Source: Ehretia macrophylla (taxonomy: Eukaryota > Streptophyta > Magnoliopsida > Boraginales > Ehretiaceae). Taken from it: DNA of 64,000 nt. Under the pieces are notes generated by a model that worked only from the letters and a program-made list of their open reading frames with translations, ran no database searches and was not told the origin of the DNA. Shown piece by piece: positions 48,463-59,748 of the stretch. A program made the translations under genes and the position numbers. Each line of letters opens with the position of its first letter. Position 1 is the first letter of the stretch. The DNA lies in NCBI GenBank assembly GCA_037974665.1, contig CM075773.1:34391080-34455079 (forward strand), in the 5' to 3' direction.

Positions 48463-48917
48463 AAGTGAAGTGCATCAGACCCCCTTGTACTTTAGCGAAA
48501 GTGCACAACACCCCCCTATAGTTTAAAAACCCCCTGAGTTAGTCCTTGTAGTTTTTCAAAAGTGCACAACACCCCCCTACCGTTAAAAAATCCGTTAAAT
48601 TTAACGGAGAGTGTACTTCACACGCGTTAAGTGAGATTTTTTTTGATTTTTAACGAATTTATTCATTAAATAATTATATGAATTGACCAAATTACTTTTT
48701 TTTTGGCCTAAACAAAAGAGGAAATAGCAAAAGAGAGAAAAAAATGAGAGTATTTACGTCTTTTTTACAAAATTCGTTAAATATGACGAATTTTATAACT
48801 GTAGGGGGGTGTTGTGTACTTTTAAAAAATATAAGGACTAGTTCAGGGAGTTTTTGAACTATAAGGAGGTGTTGTGCACTTTCGTTAAAGTATAAGGGGA
48901 TTTGGTGCACTTCACCC
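48463..48917. mobile_element. Mutator-type foldback MITE, 455 bp
   Basis: Ends are inverted repeats: aagtgaagtgcatcagaccc on the left, gggtgaagtgcaccaaatcc on the complement of the right. The arms are about 140 bp long, each with two units built on 'agtgcacaacacccccct'. A perfect 9-bp duplication, aagaaaatt, flanks it at 48454-48462 and 48918-48926. Non-coding. Confidence 0.8.
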
Positions 48918-48926
48918 AAGAAAATT

Positions 48927-51236
48927 TTGTTTGAAATACTTTCTTGGAAAGGAGAAAATTCGCATTGTCGTGAATGATCTTCTAAGTGAAAGCATTAAAA
49001 TAAATTGTTTACTTTTAGAAATTGCAAAACTATGTTCGAGGATACTATATACATATTATAACATGATAGCTCTTCTACAAGTGTTTAAGACTAGCTCTCC
49101 AAAAGAATGTTATAAGTGCATCTTGGAAGGTATTGTTTTTTCCTGAATCAGCAAGAGTAATTTTATTAAAAGAGAAAGGGTAACAAGCGTTAAAATACAT
49201 CAAAACCGCAAAACAGCATAAAAGAGAAAATGCAACCAGACCCATGAGTTTTCTAATGATCAAAACAGACAAAACTGTACAAGGATTTGGGCTAGAAAGA
49301 ATAACAAAATCAAAGCCACTCAATGCCACACTAAGTCATGTCAACTGGATATCAATATTTGCTCTACGCAAGAAATGTCTGTTGATGGAAGACATCTTGA
49401 AAGGCCTCCTAACTTGCACAACTGCTTGTTTCTCTCGATCAAGATGTGATAAATTAAAACACAAAGGATTTGTCAGAAGATATATTCCTTGATGTTGTTC
49501 CTACCTGCAAGAGAAGAGCCAAGAGTAATGATATTATCAAAAACAAAAATAGGTGCATTAATAAGAATGAACTATAAACTTTCCTTCCAAATTCTTCTTG
49601 TAAAGTAGCAATAAGAAAAGAGACGATCCCCAGTCTCCAATGCTTGGTGACAAAAGAGGTAATGTACATGGTTGATGCTACCCCAACAAAGAAGGCGATA
49701 TCTTGTTGCAAGACGGTTAAGGCAGGCAAGCCAAGTGATGAAACTGTGTCTAGGGATATTGTTTGGGAACTAGACAATAGTGTGCCAACTAATATGATTC
49801 CTTTATCGCGAACAACAGTCTCCAATGCTTGGAAGGTATTGTTAAGTCAAAAGTGGTTAAAAGTAATATGTGTTTCCTTGTTTACACGCGCACCCGTGTT
49901 GATTTAACAAAAAAAATAAAAAGAAAAACCACTTTGCTTAGGAAATAATTTGTGAAACTCCGTTCACAAAACAAACCTCAACAAAGAAGAGGTCTTTTTG
50001 CATTGATAAGTTAAAATAGTGACTCTTAAAGATTTGTGGTATACCCTTGTAGGCTCTATAGAGCACAATTATGAATAGGGAAATCAGAAGGCTCTGCACA
50101 ATTGGCATTTTGAATGTTCTCAATCATATCAAGAAAGAAGCAAAGAATACTTATGATAGATTAGTAGCAAATATCACAATTGTAGAGATGATGGCAGTCA
50201 TTTGCACTAATTACTCGAAGGAATGATGCTTTAATTATCACTTAATCTACACATTAAGCAAGAATGTCCCTAAAATGAGAATAATTTGACAAAATAAAAA
50301 GGAGAGGTTCGATGTTTTGGCCCTTTTATTCGCTAATAATTGACATCAATAATTTTCAATGTTGTGAAGGTGTCTAAATATTTCAAACTATATAGATGAC
50401 CTTTATGGCAAGATGCAACAAAATCATAGTTGTTATCTCAAAATCATTTTCTAAATGATACTTAATTTGTCTGACAATTGAGGACGAGCATGTTAGTTAA
50501 CTTTACCTAGTGCTTTCTTAGTTGATTGGAGCAAGTGCTTTTACTTTCCCCGTCTAGGATAACATTTTTATTTAACCATCCTTTGGTGCAAAGAGAGTGC
50601 AATATCGCAAGTTAATTGATTAAGACACTATGAAGTACATTATTGGTGTATATATATATTTATGTATAGTCTTCCACAAGCACATATGATCTATGTATTA
50701 AATTATATTAAATAGTAGTACTAGTTGCTTTAACTAAAAGTTTAAATTGCTAGAGTGAAATATTATATAATTTTTTTTTTATTTATGTTTCCACCCCCCA
50801 AAAACAAAAACAAAAAGAAAGGAGAAAAAGAAAAAATGAGGATATTTTTAAAATTTTAGCAAAAGATGAAAGTGGTGTATTTTCCTCCTCTTTCGGGTGA
50901 TATGGAACTCGTCAAATCTAAAACACTTCAAAATGCTACACGGTATGATGCTTGTTAAATTCTTTCATTTTCTATAATGCATGTCAAAATCATTCCATAA
51001 TTTATGACTGTGGTCTTAAAAGTTCAAATAGCACTGAAGGATCCTATATGTGGCTATCTATTAATATTCCGGATCGAGGATAAATGATGCTCGATGTAGA
51101 GTTTTATATTCATATTGAGCATTGTTGTATATTATTCTTTTATTTTTTTTATATAATAAATTTTTTAATATATATATGAGAGGTGTAGAAAATATTTGGC
51201 ATAAAAAGCACACCAGTCTTCATTACGTGAAGCAAC
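48927..51236. other. Intergenic DNA with possible LINE remnant
   Basis: No intact gene. A hydrophobic minus-strand frame at 49454-49825 (123 aa) and a plus-strand frame at 49644-49907 overlap; neither has a recognisable domain. A possible LINE tail is listed separately. Confidence 0.45.
49105..49250 (-). mobile_element. Possible LINE 3' tail fragment
   Basis: On the minus strand, ccctttctcttttaataaaa, then ttactcttgctgattcagg and aaaaaac resemble the 3' untranslated end and poly(A) of plant L1-type LINEs as I recall them. No reverse-transcriptase motif is preserved upstream. Confidence 0.3.
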
Positions 51237-51238
51237 TA

Positions 51239-51882
51239 TAGTAGAACCTCTTTAAATTAATAGCGTTGGGACCACCAAAATCTATTAATTTAGCGAGATA
51301 TTAATTTATCGATAAATTAATAACTATTAATTTATAGAGATATTTTTAATTGTTTTGGATTTATAGTAAACATATTATGATTATAATGTCTTTTTTTAAA
51401 AAGTAACTTGTATGTTTTCGGTCCAATTTGAAAAGATACGTAATTAGAATAGAAGATAAATTTTAATTTATTAGGATTAGAATAAAGTTTCTCTAATCTC
51501 GTATCTAAGTCCTTGTAGTATTAGAATGAGAACTAATTTATTTAATATTGTATCTTAATCCTTGTAGGATTATCTCAATTTTTTCTCTTTAAATAATTAA
51601 ATATGAGATTCAATTAGATTTGAAGTTCAACAAATAATAAGCTACTTTTGATTCATATTTTAAGAAAATATTATAGTCAATTTATTATGTACTTTTTAGT
51701 TAATTATTAATTTATAAAATATTTGGGTCAATAAAATACAAATGAAAAATTTTAAATGTATTATATTATAATTTTATCGAATTTATCAACTTTTTACATT
51801 GGTCCCAAGTCGGGACCGGATATTTTTATTAATTAAAAAAAATTATTAATTTATCAAGTATTAATTTAAAGAGGTTCTACTG
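51239..51882. mobile_element. Emigrant/pogo-like MITE, copy 1, 644 bp
   Basis: Ends tagtagaacctctttaaatt on the left and cagtagaacctctttaaatt on the complement of the right, flanked by TA at 51237-51238 and 51883-51884. Sub-terminal inverted blocks (ttgggaccac on the left, ggtcccaagtcgggacc near the right) are shared with the copy at 54830. Terminus and TA duplication match Emigrant-type MITEs of the Tc1/mariner-pogo group as I recall them. Confidence 0.8.
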
Positions 51883-51884
51883 TA

Positions 51885-53510
51885 TATAGTTGTACATATA
51901 CATATGGATACAGACGAACGAGAAAGGGTAAAGCTAAGCTCTTAGAAAAGATAATGCTAATCCTATCTGTTACAACAATGCATGTCTAATGATACAAGAT
52001 GAGCTATGCACGGAAATCATCTTCCAGAATCTTGGTGTTGCATTCACGTGCGTGAAATACGTGTAATAAAAGGTTTGACATTCAATATATTAATTCGTAC
52101 TATACAAAAGAATGGTGAAAGAGTAACAGAGTGACATCAGGTCATAGGCAGATGCATTCATCATAGTGTGGGGACTTCTACCCCTACTCACCCAAATTTT
52201 TTCTTTAAAATATGTATATGTTTAAGATATTTTTAATATAAAAAATTAATTTATTCTCAATTATAAATAATTATTCGTATAAAAATATTAAATTATGTAT
52301 TTTTAACCCTGTTGAATGAATATATTACATCCTCCCTTACATAATCATATACTAAAGGCTCCACATGCATTGCAGGCGTCTATACAATTAATGGTATTAA
52401 ATATTCTTAATCAGCATTCCTCATTAATATTCAATAGCAGCCAAACTTTTTGCCTATTATATATGCTATTAAATCTCCAAACTATATTCCCCAAATCTTC
52501 CTTTCCTTTTCTTAAATTCTTTCCTTGGTATGTTAGACAGAACAAAGGTATCTCGTCCTCTTTACTTGTTATAGGTCATACTTTTATATCATGCTTCAAT
52601 CCTAACTTATTCTGTGTGTGAATTTTTTTACTATATCTCGGAGAGTATTACTATATAACACTCTATTTTTATCATTTAAATATCAGCTTCTATATAGCAT
52701 ATACCACTCTATTTCTAGTGGTATATAACATTTCTCTATCTCAGAGCATTTCTGAATCAGACCTATGTCCACTTTTTAGTGATGTTGCCTTTGCATTATA
52801 CGCATCTATAAATCTTTCATAACTGTAGAATATGGTGCGTGAAAACCTCTTTCTAGTTAAATTAACTAAGATTGATGAAAATTAATCAGCATTAAGCACT
52901 CATCACTTGCTTTTTTATTTTGCACATGGAAGAACTGAGGCTATGACTCGTATATATTATTTTGTGGTATATGTACGTGAATACTTGATTTAAAAATTTA
53001 AATTATTAGAAAGTGTATATATACTTAATTAGTTTGAGGTATTTAACCTGCTCTTTTAGGTGGAAGGGATGTTTTTAAGTTATGCAAATGATAAACGAAA
53101 TGATAGTAGTGCGTTTTGAATTCATGGTCATTTTGAGAATGGGATTTTGATACTATGTAATCTAATTATATGATCTAAGTTAGAGGACTATTCTATCTGA
53201 CAATTAGGATATCAGAGTTTGAATCTCATGAAAGTGAGAACATATGAAAATTCAAGATAGGAGGAGAATTGTTAGAGGGTATACACTTAATTAATTAAAT
53301 CAATGTCTCCAACATTGTATTATCTCACAACCATGACGTGTTTAAAATCTATCTTCTTCAACATTCATTAATCATAGAATAATCATGAAATCGACAACTA
53401 CTACGGGGACTTTGGAGAGCTATGCATGCTTTTAGAAATGGGGTACACGTGGAACGCAAAATGACCATGATGAAGAAAGTATCATGAACGATTGTGGATC
53501 TATGACTGTC
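51885..53510. other. Intergenic DNA
   Basis: AT-rich. A plus-strand frame at 52316-52621 has no recognisable domain. Nothing else was supported. Confidence 0.5.
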
Positions 53511-53516
53511 TTTTTA

Positions 53517-53633
53517 AAAAAAAAAATTTATTCAGAGGAGGTGTAAGTTTATAAAATGTAATCAATAAGATTCAAGTTTATAACCTTTCGTATATATAAT
53601 AAGTTACATACTATTGGACAAAAACCCTAGTAG
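53517..53633 (-). mobile_element. tRNA-derived SINE, copy C
   Basis: Minus-strand head gctactagggtttttgtcc, degenerate A-box (TTGTCCAATAG), B-box-like AACTTGAATCT, and tail cacctcctctgaataaat followed by T/A runs. Possible short flanking repeat (gtcttttt / agcttttt). Ends approximate. Confidence 0.55.
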
Positions 53634-53819
53634 CTTTTTGCCTTAAGAGAAGTATAATGCATTTTGGACGGTAGTATACCTTTTTTTTTGTGCTAAAACA
53701 AGTGTATTTCATTTCAAATCACCAATTATAAAACATAGAAACAAAAAAATTTACAACAACCAAGCAAAAACAAAACTAGTCTAGATAATCATATATTTTT
53801 TATTCCAATTTTTACAAGC

Positions 53820-54246
53820 AAGTGTATGTCACAAATGTCACTATTGATTCATTAAAATTTTAAATTTGTACTTATTGTTCAAAATTAATCAATTTAGTCC
53901 TTATTATTTAAAAAAAAATTAAATTTGTCTCTATTGTATAAATTAGCCAATTTAGTCCCTATTGTTTCTCAAAAAAAATTTAATTCAGTCCTTATTGTTT
54001 TGCAAAAAAAAAAAATCAATTTAGTCTCTGCATGAATTGGTTAAATTGAACCTTTTTTGTGAAATAATAGGGACTAAGTTGAAATTTTTTTCAAAAATAA
54101 TAAGAACTAAATTGACTAATTACGGACAATAGAGACGAATTTGAAACTTTTTTTTAAAAAAAGGGGCCTAAATTGAATAAATTTAAACAATAGAGACAAA
54201 ATTAAAAATTTGGAAAAACAATAAGGACTATATGTGCTATTTTCCC
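53820..54246. mobile_element. Foldback element with imperfect arms
   Basis: The left half (to about 54035) and right half are inverted copies built on 'tttagtccttattgttt' units, like the elements at 743 and 21786. Ends are diverged (gtgtatgtcacaaatgtcac against gggaaaatagcacatatag) and no flanking duplication was found. Boundaries are estimates. Confidence 0.55.
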
Positions 54247-54827
54247 TATGGCGAGACATAAAATTAAGAAACAACGAGGGCACTTTTTCATATGCTTGTT
54301 TCACAAATGCATAGACTGTTTATAATGTTTTACGTCAATGAGAGAAGTATTAAGTTTATAATTTTGTAAGTGGATATAGCGGATTTAATTAAGTGATAAT
54401 TTGAGTTAATTATTTTTTAATTAATTGGTTTAAGATTTTTTTTTTGTTTGTTTGTAAAAATTGGTTTAAGATTCAATTAATTATGTTTTATGACAATAAT
54501 AGTAACATTTTTTGCGGGTCTTGAATTTTAAACTTAGTAATGACACTTTAATTCTCACACTTTTAAAGATAAAAGATGTTGCCATTTAACCAAACATATC
54601 CTTGATCATTAGGGTAACTTCAACAAACTCTCTATTTTTTTCTCCATAATAGAGAGTAAAATTGGTGGTTTCCTACGTTTATAAACTCTCTATTTTAGTT
54701 TTACTCCAACAGTACTCTCTATTTCAGACTCTCTATTGAATTCTACTCTAATAACTCTTCATATTTTTTTAAACTCGTGACTTAATAACCTCCTTTTTTT
54801 TATCTTTGATTTTTAATTATTAACTAC
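54247..54827. other. Intergenic DNA
   Basis: AT-rich. The phrase ctctctatttt and near variants recur between 54630 and 54750. No gene was seen. Confidence 0.5.
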
Positions 54828-54829
54828 TA

Positions 54830-55330
54830 CAGTATAACCTCTTTAAATTAATAGCATTGTGACCACTAAATTCTATTAATTTAGCGATATATCAATTTAT
54901 CGATAAATTAATAATTATTAATTTATCAAGATATTTTTAATTTTTTTTGACTTGATAGTAAATATATTATATTTATGGTATCTTTTCTGAAAAGTGACTT
55001 ATATTTTTTCAAGCCAATATGAAAAGACAAGTAGAAAATAAAAATCTAATTTAGTTGGATTAGAACAATTTTTTCTAATCTCGTATCAGGATTAGAATCA
55101 GAACAAGTTTCTCTAATTTCATAGTCAATTTATTATGTAATTTTTAACTAATTATTAATTTATAAAATATTTGGGTCAATAAAATACAAAAAAAATATTT
55201 TAAATATATTATCTTATAATTTTATTGAAATTATTATTTTTTTACATTGGTCCCAAATCGGAACCATACATTTTTATTATTTACAAGAGATTATTAATTT
55301 ATCGAGTATTAATTTAAAGATATTTTACTG
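54830..55330. mobile_element. Emigrant/pogo-like MITE, copy 2, 501 bp
   Basis: Starts cagtataacctctttaaatt; the complement of the right end starts cagtaaaatatctttaaatt. TA flanks at 54828-54829 and 55331-55332. It is collinear with copy 1 but about 140 bp shorter, mainly through loss of part of the middle. Confidence 0.8.
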
Positions 55331-56548
55331 TATGTTTGAATAAAAATTGTAATATTAATATAATTTAAGTTGTTAAACGTTATTGTTATTATTTTTCCAA
55401 TACCAAGTATTCTTTATTATAAATAAAATTAGTTAATATTTTATTACCTCTACTTAATATTCGTGTATGTCAAAGCCCGTTACATGATATAAATAAATTA
55501 TTCAAACATCACAACTAAATAAAAAAGAAGCACAGCAAACCAAATCACTAAACCAAAGCAAGTGACGTGAGTAAAACAAAAACAAACCATTTTGGAGAGG
55601 TGAGTAAAACTCGCTGCTTCTAGCGAGAAGGAGATTAAATTTGGAGAGGTCTCCATTTTAGAGAGATCCAATAGCTAGGTTGTTGGAGTGATTTTTTTGG
55701 AGTTTACTTTCTATTTTGACTAAAAAATCAAAGTAAAGAGCAACTTTAAACATTATTGGACTTGCTTTTAGTATTAATTGACTACTTTATTTAAAAATTA
55801 TCAGTTAACAAATTAAAGTCTAGGTACAAGTTTATCGGCTTAAAATTCACAGGCAGAATTATTTGTTTATTGTCTTCGAAATCTAGTTTAAATATAACTC
55901 CATAACATTAATAAAAATTGGACTAGCAAAATGTTTTTATATCATAAATAGCGTGAGGCTTAAATTCAAGACCGTTTGATAACTTAAAATTTAATACCTT
56001 ATTAAATTATCACTTTATCTAAAAGTTTAAACTATTCGTTAAAAGCTTATTCCACTGGTACTAGTTTTGTCTTCGACATATGTATATTCGTTTACAATCA
56101 TTCAAAACCTTTACATGACCTCTTCAAGCTGATATCCAATTCTAGACCCCTTTTTTATGATCACCCACCAATCAATAAATTGGAAAAAGCTAAAAGTAGA
56201 AAGACGAATCAACAAAGTACAAAGAAAAAGATCGAAGAGGAAAGTGTACACATTTGTAAATTCTGATTTCCAATGTTCTTTTCATTATACCTCATATCCT
56301 ATGCTATGTTCTTTGCCTTATGCCCTATATAGGTAATGGCATATGCGCCAAACTTGAAATTCTGTAATAATCTACGAAATCATCTATTAGTTAACTGTTT
56401 ATGATCATATAAGAGCTAGGATAATATAATAAATATATGTCTCGTGTGCGAATAATAGGATAAAGCATATTCGGGAGGATCCAAACCCTTTAACCTTTTA
56501 ATAATCTTGATTTTGTGGAGTATAGATGATAGGGTATAGCTCTTCCAC

Positions 56549-56630
56549 ATTAATAAATTATAAGTTTCTAAGATCGTTGTATAAGATTTTGAGTTACTCT
56601 ATCTAATATCGATTATTTTTAAGATGTAAT
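56549..56630 (+). repeat. Degenerate dispersed repeat, copy 3
   Basis: Order cattaataaattataagttt, tataagattttgagttact, aatatcgattatttttaaga, shared with copies at 1969, 2638 and 56799. Confidence 0.45.
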
Positions 56631-56717
56631 ATTATAAGATTTTGTTCTTATATGTCAGTTCTCATATGCAACTCTTCTTATTGATGTTATTCTTTCATAT
56701 TAGTTCTTGAATACAGA

Positions 56718-56748
<31 letters not shown>

Positions 56749-56798
56749 CAATTTGAGTCACACTTGAGTGGAAGCATTAAAAGATACAAATTTTCAAC

Positions 56799-56890
56799 AT
56801 TAATAAATTTTAAATTTTAAAACGATCATATAAGATCTTGATTTACTTTATCTACTATCAATTGATTTTAGAATAGAATGTCATTATCTT
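56799..56890 (+). repeat. Degenerate dispersed repeat, copy 4
   Basis: The best-preserved copy: cattaataaattttaaattt, atataagatcttgatttac, tatcaattgattttagaat, then tcattatcttaacgatat. The last phrase is like the end of copia LTRs before a tRNA-Met PBS, but no PBS follows. Confidence 0.45.
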
Positions 56891-57401
56891 AACGATATAA
56901 TTGCACAACTCTAATGGATTTGGCCAACCCTATAGTTTATAGTTCCAGTGGAAATATTTTATCCTTAGCCTATTGATATATTATAATTTCAAGTGCTATA
57001 TTTTTGTAGTAATTAATTTCAACAAGATACCAATAATTCAAAATGTGATTGTTATGAGTAAGGCATGCAGTACTTAGCTTTACCAAGTGCGCAAAAAAAA
57101 GAAAAAAAGAAGGGAATAAAGAACAAGGTCCAACTTCTATAAAAGCTGCAGGGTTTGATTAGTTTCCATGCAGAAAGTAGTTTTGCAACACACAGAATAT
57201 ATATATATACTGAACAAGAATATTTGTCCCAATCGGATCTTTTAGCAACACTCGCTTTTCTTTTTATCACGAGGAATTCACTTATCATATTAAATTTATC
57301 ATAAAGTTATAAATTTTATAATATGATCGTGCTAAAATACATATTCAAAATTAATTAAGAATCGAATAATATTTATCACAGGTTGCACTCTCATCACGCA
57401 C

Positions 57402-57408
57402 TATAAAT
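57402..57408 (+). promoter_or_regulatory. Probable TATA box of the MATE gene
   Basis: TATAAAT, 192 bp before the chosen start at 57594, within cactataaatcc. The spacing gives a leader of about 160 nt. Moderate support. Confidence 0.45.
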
Positions 57409-57593
57409 CCATCACTTAAACTCTCCCTTGATTAATTGGGCGTTACAAAAGGCACTCATTTGGCTTCATCCTTCACAAGCCAACACCTGCACGAAATTCG
57501 TGCCCTTGATACATTATCATTCTTGTTAATAGTGATTGAATTTCCATCTTTTTCATAACAAAAACGTAACCATTGGAAAAAACTTGCTTGAGT

Positions 57594-59078
57594 ATGGCTA
57601 CAGCATCAAGATTGGAAGAGAACTCAGTAGAGAAATGGCCTTCCAGCATCATGCAGGTGACCTTATCAGAGCTAAAACTGCAAAGAGGAATAACAATACC
57701 ATTAATGGCAATGAATTTCATATGGTTTGCGAAGAAAGTCATCACAACAGCATTTCTCGGCCGGCTCGGCGAGCTTTCCTTGGCCGGTGGCGCGCTTGGT
57801 TTCACCTTCGCCAATGTGACCGGGTTCTCAGTCCTCAATGGGCTATGTGGTGCCATGGAACCAATATGTGGCCAAGCCTTTGGAGCCAAGAACTTTAAGC
57901 TCCTTCACAAGACCCTTGTCATGGCAATTTGTTTGCTACTATTGACATCAGTCCCTATAGCTTTCTTGTGGCTAAATGTTGATAAAATTCTCATTCAATT
58001 TGGCCAACAAGAATATATATCAAAGGTGGCAAAGAAATACCTATTCTATCTCCTCCCTGATTTGGTGATCACTTCATTGTTATGTCCTCTAAAGGCCTAT
58101 TTGAGCACACAAAACATAACCATTCCTATCATGTTGAGCTCAGCTCTTGCAGTAGCTTTTCATGTGCCTATCAATGTGTTTCTTTCCAAGGCCAAGGGTG
58201 TGGAAGGAGTTTCCATGGCTATTTGGGTAACTGATCTCATTGTAGTCTTTCTACTTGCCTTTTATACCTTGTTTTCCGAGACAAGAAAGGGGGGAAATTG
58301 GAAGGAAGGAGGCTGGTGGGAGGAAGCCCGCGTTCGCGATTGGATGAAGTTGCTCAAGCTTTCCGGGCCGTGTTGCCTCACCACCTGTCTGGAATGGTGG
58401 TGTATTGAGATCTTAGTCTTGTTAACAGGGCGGTTGCCGAATGCAGAGCAAGCAGTTGGAGTGTTGGCTATTGTGCTCAACTTTGATTACTTGCTGTATT
58501 CAGTTATGCTTTCACTAGCCACCAGTGCCTCCATTCGAGTTTCAAATGAGCTTGGAGCAAACCAGAGCGTGCCTGCCTCCCGGGCAGCGTACTTATCAAT
58601 TGCCATCAGCATAATTTCTGGATGTCTTGGTGCCTCAACAATGGTAGCAGCAAGAGGCGTGTGGGGCCGATTGTTTAGCCATGACAAGGGGATCATAACA
58701 GGCGTGAACAAGATGCTGCTGTTAATGGCCTTGTTAGAAGTGGTTAATTTTCCATTAGCAGTTTGTGGAGGAATTGTGCGCGGAACAGCTCGGCCAGGGC
58801 TCGGAACGTACGCGAATATCAGCGGCTTCTACTTGAATGCCTTGCCTCTGGGTGTTGTTCTAGCTTTCAAAGTCCATCTTGGGCTTGCAGGGTTGTTGAT
58901 AGGCTTCTTGGTTGGAGCCATTGTTTGCTTGGTTGTGTTGTTGGTTTTCATTTCCAGGATTAGTTGGGGTGCTGAAGCTCTCAAGGCACAGATACTTGGA
59001 GGCTCCATGGATGAGAATGTTGACAAAGATGAAGATTATAAGAATTCGATGACCAGTAAGAGCATTGATAAATTGTGA
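57594..59078 (+). CDS. DTX56: MATE efflux transporter, DTX56/RHC1-like, 494 aa
   Basis: Intronless and uninterrupted, with about 12 hydrophobic segments in two MatE halves (about 30-230 and 255-460). Family motifs: CGQAFGA at 92-98, CLEWWCIEI at 265-273, and RVSNELGAN at 315-323. The WWC.EILVLLTGRLPN...NFDYLLYSVMLSL stretch differs from the WWWYEI form of most DTX48-55 members and is what I recall for Arabidopsis DTX56 (RHC1), which acts in CO2-induced stomatal closing. MATE carriers move organic anions or metabolites out of the cytosol in exchange for protons or sodium. I chose the ATG at 57594 (MATAS); an in-frame ATG at 57573 would add seven residues. The acidic C-terminal tail after about 470 is usual. 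Orthology rests on memory plus synteny. Confidence 0.93.
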   Translation: MATASRLEENSVEKWPSSIMQVTLSELKLQRGITIPLMAMNFIWFAKKVITTAFLGRLGELSLAGGALGFTFANVTGFSVLNGLCGAMEPICGQAFGAKNFKLLHKTLVMAICLLLLTSVPIAFLWLNVDKILIQFGQQEYISKVAKKYLFYLLPDLVITSLLCPLKAYLSTQNITIPIMLSSALAVAFHVPINVFLSKAKGVEGVSMAIWVTDLIVVFLLAFYTLFSETRKGGNWKEGGWWEEARVRDWMKLLKLSGPCCLTTCLEWWCIEILVLLTGRLPNAEQAVGVLAIVLNFDYLLYSVMLSLATSASIRVSNELGANQSVPASRAAYLSIAISIISGCLGASTMVAARGVWGRLFSHDKGIITGVNKMLLLMALLEVVNFPLAVCGGIVRGTARPGLGTYANISGFYLNALPLGVVLAFKVHLGLAGLLIGFLVGAIVCLVVLLVFISRISWGAEALKAQILGGSMDENVDKDEDYKNSMTSKSIDKL

Positions 59079-59557
59079 CAACTTGGATACTTTAAATCGA
59101 TTTGTTCAGACAACAAACCATCTTTAATTACAATTAGAAGTAACAATCTTAAATAGACCAAGATCAAATTTCGGGTTATTTCTTGACAACATGATATGCC
59201 ATAATCTCTAATCGATTTTTTTCAAATAAGAAAACATCTTTGATTACAATTAAAATTAACAATCTCGAATAGATCCAAAAAAAAAAAAATTGGTACTCGT
59301 AGTTTGATCAATTAATATTTGGCCTAATCAAATTTAAACCAAAATATGTTGATGAGCAATTGAAGTTAGCATTACCATAATTCTTTTTCCATCGGCCGAT
59401 CCCAAAAATGTCATACACTCAATTAGCATCTGAATTTGAATCTTTTGCTCTCTAATATGAGACCAAATTAAAAAATTAGCTACAATTGGACAATAGTCTA
59501 TCTTTCTTTGTTTATTTGCGATATATTACATATATGAATTTTGTTGACCAACTATCC
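59079..59557. other. 3' flank of the MATE gene
   Basis: The phrases tcgattt and tctttgattacaattanaa recur at about 59095-59150 and 59210-59270, a small diverged tandem duplication. No gene. Confidence 0.5.
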
Positions 59558-59565
59558 ATACCAAT

Positions 59566-59740
59566 CAGGGAGGATCCAAGTGTGAGGTTGTGGGTTTTGC
59601 AACCTCTGCAAACCCTTAAATACTTAAAACACTCTTTACTTTTTTGTTTGACTAATCACGTAACTTTTACAACTTCATTAGTTTTGATTTTCAAAATCAT
59701 TTAACCCCTATTGATAAAATATATTTTTGATCCGTCCCTA
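59566..59740. mobile_element. hAT-type MITE, 175 bp
   Basis: Left end cagggaggatcc, complement of right end tagggacggatc; flanking 8-bp repeats ataccaat (59558-59565) and atactagt (59741-59748) match at 6 of 8. It is similar in size and termini to the element at 32347, so probably the same family. Confidence 0.6.
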
Positions 59741-59748
59741 ATACTAGT

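Larger units (their letters stand above)
55333..57401. other. Intergenic DNA upstream of the MATE gene
   Basis: No supported gene. T26 run at 56723-56748. Two copies of the degenerate dispersed repeat (56549 and 56799) are listed separately. A minus-strand frame at 57052-57288 has no domain. Confidence 0.5.

Noticed and set aside
49454-49825. Hydrophobic 123-aa minus-strand frame
   Set aside because: Composition alone suggests membrane segments, but no family motif, promoter or splice context was seen, and the region may be old LINE-related sequence.
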